NCBI GenBank assembly: GCA_005765155.1
Contig: VCCP01000002.1
Coordinates: 4,464,001 to 4,528,000, forward strand
Source of the DNA: Zelopaecilomyces penicillatus
Lineage: Eukaryota > Ascomycota > Sordariomycetes > Hypocreales > Pseudodiploosporaceae
DNA length: 64,000 nucleotides
Direction of reading: 5' to 3'
The notes beneath the pieces are model-generated. The model did not search any database. It worked only from the letters and a program-made list of their open reading frames with translations, and was not told where the DNA came from. The position numbers were made by a program, and so were the translations under genes. Below, in pieces: positions 56,665 to 64,000 of this stretch (its first letter is position 1; each line of letters opens with the position of its first letter).

Positions 56665-58056
56665 GATGGCGCGGCTTGCTGCCCCGCCCAACCCACTAAT
56701 AGATGATAGCCTGTATTGTTTTTTGTTGTTGTTCTATTGCACACTTGATAAACTGTCGAGGGATTTTGCTGTAGTCGAATGTTTCTCCAGGTGCGAGAGC
56801 TTGGAGCTCAAATTATGCTCCGTCGAGTTTTCTGGAGCGGCGCTCTAGCTTCAAGTTGTTGATTTGGGGGGAGGACCATATACTACTGCAATGGCGTCTC
56901 TGCCTCTCAGCGCTTCTTTATGCACTTTTTCGCTTGCACCCAAATTAACATGCCCCAATGCGGTTTTGGATACGTCGAGATCTACTGAAGGGCATGGTTT
57001 AACTATATACTTTCAATTACAGTAAACGCCTTGATGACGTATTGCTACATAACCGAGATAGCGGCTTCCCATAATAGCGAAAGCGCGAGCGAAAGGAAAA
57101 GAACAAGGTGGGGGTGGCCGGTATTCAAAGCACGCAAATATCCCAAGTTTCGCCGCTCGGATATAACTCGCAGTATGATCAGGATATAAGTAATCAAGTA
57201 TATGCCAGGTTAGTACCTACCTAGTAGGCAATTAGGTAGTAAGTAGTAGGTTTAAATATGCCGGGCCGCTTTTGGGGTCGTTAAGAGGTACTCTGTTACA
57301 AACTCTTGCTCCTAATTTACTACTAAAGTATGTACTCATAACCCTGGTGTAAATAATCCGAAACTCCGAGAAAAACGACTGTGCTTTAGGGATGAAGGTG
57401 AAAATGGAGAACACGGCACACAAGAAACGGCAGGCAACAACTAACAATAAAGCTACTAGAGTGGCAGGTGCTCGCTTTAGAGATCTAGAATGGGTTAGGG
57501 CAGGGCCGTTCCGAAGAAGATAAACCGGTGGGTTTTCAACATTCGGGGTTACGGCAAGCGAAAAGTCTCGGCATCGAATTGCCGTGATGGATGGATCCCT
57601 TGGGTTGCTTTGCCTGGCAATCTGGCAATCTGGGCTAAATGATTCTCCGTACTTACATACGGATCAGGTAATCAGCCCAATCAAGCCATGCATATGTGGT
57701 TGGCTTGGTAATCACTTTTGAAGCATCCCTCGGCATTCCGACGTCCCTCCGAGAGATGCAGATGGGAATCAGACACACAACTAAAACGCACACTATGTGT
57801 AGAGTAACTACCTACTACTTCGTTGAATACAAACGCCGCTATGCTATGGTTCTATATAGTTGGAAAACATTATGAACAGAAAAGCCCCAACTGACCCCCA
57901 ATATGTCATCCAAAGCTGCCTAATCCCCTTCTAGTTGTGAGGAAACAACGCCAATCAACAATACGTATACCATCCCAAGGAAACCCCATGTTGTTATGTA
58001 CAGTTTCAATCAATCAATCAATCAATCAACATGTTTCGACACGTGGTCACGGTATC
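56665..58056. other. Intergenic: transporter promoter and ExgD 3' region
   Basis: About 1.4 kb with no gene. It includes GTAGGTA/TACCTA-type motifs at 57211-57250, a TCTCCGTAC motif near 57645, and a (CAAT)n microsatellite at 58007-58029 close to the ExgD stop. Confidence 0.55.
58007..58029. repeat. (CAAT)n microsatellite
   Basis: Nearly six tandem CAAT units about 30 bases beyond the ExgD stop, so probably transcribed in the ExgD 3' UTR. Confidence 0.9.
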
Positions 58057-60137
58057 TCACTGATACTCCGGCAAGCCCTTCGCCGCAAAATCCGGTACTT
58101 CAGAGTCACAGTTAAAGTCCCGCTTGTTCGCCTTGTCAGGCAGGATGCCGGCTTTGAGACCGGCCTCGTAGCTCCAGAGCGCCGCAGTCTCCGTCTTCCA
58201 TGTCCAGTACCACCACCCCAGGCCCTTCTCGAAGCTGTGCATTTGCGCTTCTGCGAACATCCTGAGGAATTTCTTATACTCGGATGAAAATTTGCCGGGA
58301 TCGGAATTGGAGTATGAGCAGGAACATCTGTTATCCTTGGTTGGACACATCGGCGTGAGAACAGACGAACCCTTATCACCTGTCTTGTAGGTTCCCTCCC
58401 ATCTATTCCCGTAGCCGACCCCGTTGAGGTTGGTAGCGCAATCTGTGTCGGCCTGTGACCATTCAGCAAAGAGCGTGGGTCCATAGCCTCTGCCCCGGTC
58501 CATGCTGAGCTCTGCCTGCTTCGTCCACCCATCACAGGCATACTCGACCTTCTCCTGGTGGGTATAGACGATCTGACCCTGGTTGAAAATAACGTACTGG
58601 TGCACGTCAAGCACCAAATCATCGTAACCCTGCATTAGTCCCTGCCAGTTATCCAAGCCCATGAACCCATCGCCAAATATCACCAACGCCTTGATGCCAT
58701 TTTTGCGCACAAGCTTATATGCATTTTCAGTCCAGCTGATGACCTCGTTGGTTTGCAGGAACGTCATCCGGGGTTCGTTGACTAGACCGTAGTGGGAGAT
58801 GATATTTTTATAGCGGTCTTGCGCAAAAAACTTGGATAGCTTGTCGTGCATATCCATAGATCTTTTGCCGTTGAGTTGACCGTCTGTGCCATTTAGCCAT
58901 CCTATGGTGCCCCATCTTCCGCTGTGATTCCATCCGTTCTGGCTGCCTGGAAGGCCGTGAACGTCCAGGTTGACTCGAATGCCATATTTCCTCGCCCATT
59001 CGATCCCTCGCAGCAGGTAGCGCCATGATGTTCTGAAGACATACGGATCACCGTCGGATACTTGAACGGCCCAGTATGAAAATGGGATTCTGACATGATC
59101 CAGGCCGGCGGCCCGAATATCTTTAAAGGTTTTCTCTGTGACAAATGATGCATAATGCTTCTCTAGAGTTTTGGGGGCGTCTGATCCAAGATGTTTGCAG
59201 AGAGTCCACTCATCAATGACACCCATTTTTGCATCATAGTTGAAAAGAGATGGTGTGATGAAAGGTTCTAGCGACAACCACCCCCCCAAATTGACCCCTC
59301 TCGCAGGCTTCTTCTCGTAAGAACCCCATTGCTGGTTCAGGGCTGGCACATCGTCGTTGGCCTTGTTCGAATCATCCCAATCAGTAAACAAGCCCATGAC
59401 TGGCAGATCGCCGACTGTTTCTTCGGTAAATGTAGCGTTGAAGTCAGTTGTGGTAGCCCACGAGAAAGGATCCAGATATGTGTTTTTCCATTTTTCGGGT
59501 ATCACGTTGGGATCCACCCCATCTAGGTTTGAGGACCCAGAGTCGTTGGACTTGTGCTTTTTCTTCTGACTAACCACCACGGCCACGATGATAATGATGA
59601 GCAGGATGACGGCGCTGCAGCCCAATAGAATCCCTAGCCAGATTGTTAGCACAACATAGAAAAAGAGCTGAGTCATATGTCCTGCTCACATAGTTTCTTC
59701 TTGGGCTTTGCCTTCCGGCGTTGGGGCAAGTAGAATTCCTCCTTATCGAGGCTATCTTCCCGCCATTCACCTCTTTGTCTCCCTCCCCTCGCCCTCCCCT
59801 CCTCCATCACCGCTCCGCTGACGACTCTTTTCTTCTTGTGTTTGGTGTGAGCTCGCGGATTCCGCAGCGGCGTTTGCTCTGCATTTCGATATTCCGCTGT
59901 ATGTCCACCTCTTTGCCTGCGCTCGGCATGCTTCTTCTGTTTTGCATTTTCCCTATTCAGCTGGTCTAGTGCCCCGGAAGAAAGAGATTTCGAGCTTCGC
60001 TCCCCCTTCGTCTCGTCAGACCCCGAGCCCGGTCTTCTTGTTTGAGCCCTTTTTTTCCGGTGCTGATTTCTTCTCGAGGACTCTCCCTGTCGATTTCGGG
60101 GCCGGTTCGCCGACCTTGGTGAGTCTCCCGTTGCCAT
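58057..60137 (-). CDS. exgD: Membrane-anchored exo-beta-1,3-glucanase D (GH5)
   Basis: Cleaves glucose units from beta-1,3-glucan at the cell surface; likely a wall-remodelling enzyme. Two exons: 60137..59690 and 59633..58057 with a 56-nt GTGAGC..GCTAG intron whose removal joins KKL to WILLGC and creates the membrane helix. The product is 674 aa: a basic cytosolic N-terminus of about 148 residues rich in Arg, Lys and Ser (KKKRVVSGAVMEEG), a single TM helix at about 150-171, a stem, then the GH5 domain with RGVNLGGWLSLEPF, RIPFSYWAV, LDVHGLPGSQNGWNHSG, GLVNEPR (acid/base Glu), LDVHQY and TLFAEWSQADTDC (nucleophile Glu). Four or more Cys in the C-terminal part suggest disulphides. Type II topology matches ExgD. 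Confidence 0.94.
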
Positions 60138-61247
60138 GCTATAACATCTGAGAATCGAGTATGCTGCGGCGCGTATCGCAAAATGCAAAGAGTCTCCCTG
60201 CGCTATTTAATCCGAGATTTTAGGTATTTTGTATGCAGATGTCTTGGTCGCCGCGTCAGCTGTCGAAACCGCACGTGGAGATTCAGTGGTGCTGCCAGGT
60301 TTGGAGAAGCGCTTGGCAGCGCCTAACTGTTGGCTAGGCAACTGTCCCGTCCTAGAGGAAGCTGACGGCTAGTAACAAGAAGGTGCAATGGCAGCGTCTT
60401 GACTGGCATAGTATTTTCAATACCTCAAGAGGGTGCGTGATATTCTTCAGCAGATGCAATCCAAGTTTCTTGAAAAGATATGTTCCAGAGACATCATGGG
60501 GTTATAAATCACGTCTCGATAAGGTGTCACCATTGTAAGCGCAGGGAGGGTTTGTTTACCGCTAGCGCATGTTGCTAGATGCAGCAACCTACCAACATGG
60601 TATGCACTCGCTGCACCATCTAGGTATATATTTGATGCAACAAGACAAAGAATCGATACTGAAGAGTATTGAATCAATCTCATCGAGAGATTAGAACTAA
60701 TGTCATAAGTGAAAAATGTTTTTCATCACTGAGAAGCGATGGATAGTGCTAGAATGTAATGGTGGTACAGATCATGTTTACTTGCATAGAATATAGACTG
60801 CAACAGTTCATAACACACTGCATGAACCCTATGCCTTCCTATTCACTTACTGGCAGAAGCAAAGACGTACTGTAACGGAATTGATGTCCATAGGTACCTG
60901 TAATTAAGAATTTATCATGGCATGACATTATCTGACAGATACGCATCAACAGCCATTGCTGAAAGCATGGCAGCCCTGCCTGGCCTTCTCCACAGTCCCA
61001 ACGCAGCGGTAATATTGCCTGGCTTGTGTGGGGTGGTGTTTAGGCTGTTGAGCCAACCACAACGCACAATCGCTACGCCCTCGAAGACAGTTGGGAGACC
61101 CCGCGAATGGCCGTAACAAGCCGAACCTCACCTTAATTACAGTCTAAACCGACGGCGGCCGTTGTAGCTGGGGAAACCATTCTTGCCCTTCGGCTCTCGT
61201 CCTCTCAATTTGAAGATCCATCCCATCGCTTCTTACCGAAGGAGACA
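60138..61247. other. Divergent promoter of exgD and BCKDH E1 beta
   Basis: About 1.1 kb, AT-rich in the middle. Short frames only. No gene supported. Confidence 0.55.
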
Positions 61248-62512
61248 ATGACAACAGCCATGAAGCGTCAGATTACCCGTCACTTGAGGAGAGCGCTGGC
61301 GCATCCCCTTCCTGCCCGGACTGCCATTCACTCAACACGTTGCTACTCGACACACCCCCCGAACGCCAAGCTCAATCTACCCATAGATTATTCGACCACG
61401 CCTTTACTCGGACATAATGCGGAAGCGGTCCGGAAAAATAACGAAATACCAACAGAGGTTCGCAATGGCACTCTCAAGAAGATGAATCTGTTCCAGTCCA
61501 TCAACGATGCCTTGGGAATTGCACTGGCCGAGGACGACTCCGTAGTCGTGTTTGGTGAGGACGTCGCGTTTGGAGGTGTCTTTCGATGCACAATGAAGCT
61601 GGCAGAAACGCATGGTGCCGATAGAGTGTTCAATACACCTCTCACGGAACAGGGCATTGCTGGTTTTGCTATCGGCCTTGCAGCTGAGGGCATGCGGCCT
61701 GTTGCTGAAATCCAGTTTGCGGATTACATGTATCCAGCCTACGATCAACTCGTCAATGAAGGCGCAAAGAAGCGGTATTATGAGGGTGGCACTGGCAGGA
61801 ACGTTGGTGGAATGACTGTTCGCATGCCATGTGGTACGGTCGGCCATGGCGGTCTATATCACTCCCAATCACCTGAAGCTTTGTTTACCCACATTCCGGG
61901 TTTAAGGGTTATTATGCCTCGGTCACCTGTCCAGGCCAAGGGGCTGCTCCTGGCCGCAATTCGAAGCAATGATCCTTGTATTTTTATGGAACCCAAAATT
62001 CTCTATCGAGCAGCTGTGGAAGAGGTGCCCGTAGCAGCCTACGAGCTTCCACTATCAAAAGCCGAAGTCCTAAAGGAGGGCAAAGATGTTACCATAATTT
62101 CATACGGACAGCCTCTCTACAATTGCATGTCAGCCATCAAGCGGGCAGAGGAAGATTTTGGTATTTCTGTCGAGCTTGTTGATCTGCGGACGATCTATCC
62201 GTGGGACAAGCAAACTGTGTTCGAGAGCGTTCGAAAGACTGGCAGAGCCATGGTGGTCCATGAGTCCATGGTGAATGCCGGTGTCGGAGCGGAGGTTGCA
62301 GCGTCGATACAGGAAGACCCTGAAACATTCATCCGCATGGAGGCACCTGTTCTGCGAGTTGCTGGATGGAGCATTCACAACCCATTGCTCTTTGAGAAAT
62401 ATCACGTTCCGGATGTTGCTAGTAAGTTGACATTGTCTTGGAGGTTTTGGGCATTATGGTTAACAATTTGACAGGAATTTACGACAACATTAAGAGGAGT
62501 ATTGAGTATTAG
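61248..62512 (+). CDS. Branched-chain 2-oxoacid dehydrogenase E1 beta subunit
   Basis: Beta subunit of the thiamine-diphosphate E1 component that oxidatively decarboxylates the keto acids of Val, Leu and Ile in mitochondria. Two exons: 61248..62421 and 62475..62512 with a 53-nt intron GTAAGT..GACAG. The product is 403 aa. The N-terminal 35 residues are basic and hydroxylated with a likely cleavage near RCYSTH. Family blocks: MNLFQSINDALGIAL, VVVFGEDVAFGGVFRC, RVFNTPLTEQGIAGFA, QFADYMYPAYDQLVNE, SQSPEALFTHIPGL, LVDLRTIYPWD, VHESMVNAGVGAE. The final exon supplies RIYDNIKRSIEY. The PDH E1 beta paralogue is a less likely alternative. Acts upstream of acyl-CoA dehydrogenases such as the one at 28.6-30.1 kb. 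Confidence 0.95.
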
Positions 62513-62926
62513 GGAATGAGAATTTATGGGCGTCATGGAAGGACATGTGTTATCTCTGGTATGCTGGAGCAATTTCTATGTTAACAGCGAATAATAAAGA
62601 AGAAAAGAGGCATAAAACTAAGCCTTCGAATCTATATATGTCGTACTCAAATTGCTCCTACCAAGGCAGCTTGACTGACACAGTAGGAAAAGCAACGTGA
62701 CCGTGCTAGAGCGATACCTTAATTTACGTGTGTGTATCATACATGTCTGCAGTATTGGGCTAGCTAGCACCTGTCCATCTCCATGGTTAGACGCTGCCCC
62801 TCGTACCTCTGTGCCCCACCCACGCCAATTCATCATCTCCTGCAAGCATATGTACAGCCAAGCAGCACACGCGCAACGCCATCATCTGTGATCTCTCTGT
62901 GCTGGGTTGTTACGTTGCCACTCATC
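62513..62926. other. Short intergenic region before capping-protein gene
   Basis: About 410 bases holding the E1 beta 3' UTR and the CAP1 promoter. No gene. Confidence 0.6.
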
Positions 62927-64000
62927 ATGTCGCATCTGGACACCGTCTCCGCGTTTGTAGAGGGAGCTCCTCCTGGAGAGGTGAATTGTTCCGCCTCACT
63001 ATTCCGTCAACGCCCCCGCGTCACTGCAAGCTAACCGCCCGCCCCCTACAGCTCTCAGATGTCATCGCCGGTACGAAAGAAACCCTCCATTTCAGTGTAA
63101 TAGTATCTTGCGGCAGAGGCTGACCCTCCACTCGAAGACATCAAGGCACTTACAAACTCCTCGCCGAGCATTGTTTCCGAGCTCACGCCTGCCTTTGAGA
63201 AATATAACGAGGAGCAGTTCATTACGGTGAAGCTACCAGGAAGCAGTCAATCTGTGAGCAGCCTTACGAAATACGATGTTTTTGCGACCGGAGAGACTTA
63301 CCCAATACAATCTGCAATTAGGTTCTTATCAGCGTCCACAATTCGCTGGGTGACGGACGATACTACGATGTTGAGAGCTCCTCCAGCTTCCAAGTCGATC
63401 ACACAACACAGGCATGTAGAAAAGCGAGGCAACTACGCAGGATAGGTTCGACTTACTGACCGATCGATTAGAAAGCTAGCGGTGTGCAAAGCCATGTGCT
63501 TGAAGGACCCCAGACCGAATTAGTGTGAGCATCACCGAGACATGATTAGCAAGACCCAACAAACAAGGCTAACTCGAGATAAGTAAATCCACATTGAAGA
63601 ACCTGGAAGAATATGTCAAGGAGCACTTCCCTAGTGCCTCGTTTGGTGTTTATCCAATCGAATCGGACTCTAAGCTAGCCGTCATCATTGTGGCTAACAA
63701 GTACAGCCCCAATAACTTTTGGTGAGTCTAGCCTCTTGCCGAGCTAAGTTCATACAATGTATCAATGATCTGACCTCAACCCTTACAGGAATGGCCGATG
63801 GAGATCCCTTTACATATTTGAACCCGCGTCTGGACAGCTGGAAGGCTCCGTCAAAGTTGACGTCCACTACTATGAAGACGGCAACGTACGACTGCTCACC
63901 AACAAACCCGTTTTTGCCTCCATCCCCTCCGGTACCGGCGCTGGCATTGTCAAGGAGATTTCGGTCGCAGAGAGGAGGTATCAAGAGGATCTGAACAGAG
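62927..64000 (+). CDS. CAP1: F-actin capping protein alpha subunit (5' part, cut by window)
   Basis: Alpha subunit of the CapZ heterodimer, which caps barbed ends of actin filaments. Seven exons visible: 62927..62980, 63052..63070, 63138..63253, 63322..63411, 63472..63524, 63584..63721 and 63789 to the window end. The visible product is about 227 aa: SHLDTVSAFVEGAPPGE, LSDVIA, DIKALTNSSPSIVSEL, YNEEQFITVKLPG, YYDVESSSSFQVDHTTQ, KASGVQSHVLEG, LEEYVKEHFPSASFGVYPIES and RWRSLYIFEP, colinear with the family. Exon 2 is a 19-nt microexon. The intron 63412-63471 starts GC, not GT; only that splice joins VDHTTQ to KASGVQS in frame. Introns are 59-71 nt. The C-terminal actin-binding tail lies beyond the window. 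Confidence 0.93.
63412..63471 (+). other. Non-canonical GC..AG intron
   Basis: Upstream exon ends ACACAACACAG and the intron opens GCATGT; it closes CGATTAG before AAAGCTAGC. A GT donor three bases later (GCAT|GTAGAA) would shift the frame. The 60-nt length matches the other introns of this gene. Confidence 0.8.

Noticed and set aside
59360..59380. B-box-like GTTCGAATC
   Set aside because: Lies inside the ExgD coding exon and has no A-box at the right distance.

Overview
The window is nuclear DNA of a filamentous ascomycete, most likely a Sordariomycete (Hypocreales-like). The evidence is short GT..AG introns of about 50-150 nt, many with an internal CTAAC-type branch site, a family set typical of Pezizomycotina (AcuK, ExgD, Pkc1 with HR1-C2-C1 architecture, the Rpc37/RPC5 subunit of RNA polymerase III), and long intergenic stretches. 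Species cannot be fixed by eye. I rebuilt exon structures by hand, checking splice dinucleotides, phase and family conservation; every multi-exon model below keeps frame through to its stop, or to the window edge.

Layout. 1-7 kb: a fragment of an upstream gene (+), then kinetochore Nuf2, a mitochondrial thioredoxin and a large unrecognised disordered protein (all -). 6.8-13.6 kb: about 6.8 kb with no gene I can support. 13.6-22.9 kb: D-amino-acid oxidase and ALG3 mannosyltransferase (+), EIF1AD-like protein (-), an MFS carrier (+), a HAD phosphatase (-) and She9/Mdm33 (+). 24-31.4 kb: protein kinase C (+), short/branched-chain acyl-CoA dehydrogenase (-), mitochondrial ribosomal protein uS12m (+). 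31.8-33.3 kb: a KRE2/MNT1-type mannosyltransferase (-), followed by 3.8 kb of non-coding DNA. 37-48 kb: PAT1 (+), RPC5 (-), a PLOD-like Golgi/ER glycosyltransferase candidate (+), Lcp5/neuroguidin (-), riboflavin kinase FMN1 (+). 48.6-60 kb: gluconeogenesis regulator AcuK (-), a DHA1 drug:H+ antiporter (-), membrane-anchored exo-beta-1,3-glucanase ExgD (-). 61-64 kb: branched-chain ketoacid dehydrogenase E1 beta (+) and the F-actin capping protein alpha subunit, cut by the window edge (+).

The genes are mostly single-copy housekeeping genes in mixed orientation and do not form an obvious operon-like cluster, secondary-metabolite cluster or defence island. Loose themes are protein glycosylation and cell wall (ALG3, GT15, the PLOD-like protein, ExgD, and Pkc1, which governs wall integrity), mitochondrial function (thioredoxin, She9, uS12m, BCKDH E1 beta, SBCAD) and flavin metabolism (FMN1 next to FAD enzymes elsewhere in the window). 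I see no tRNA, rRNA, CRISPR array or intact transposon. The most unusual items are a GC..AG intron and a 19-nt exon in the capping-protein gene, an orphan 794-aa protein, unusually long introns in FMN1 and the DHA1 gene, and large non-coding blocks carrying recurrent short motifs. I did not find a convincing new biological system.
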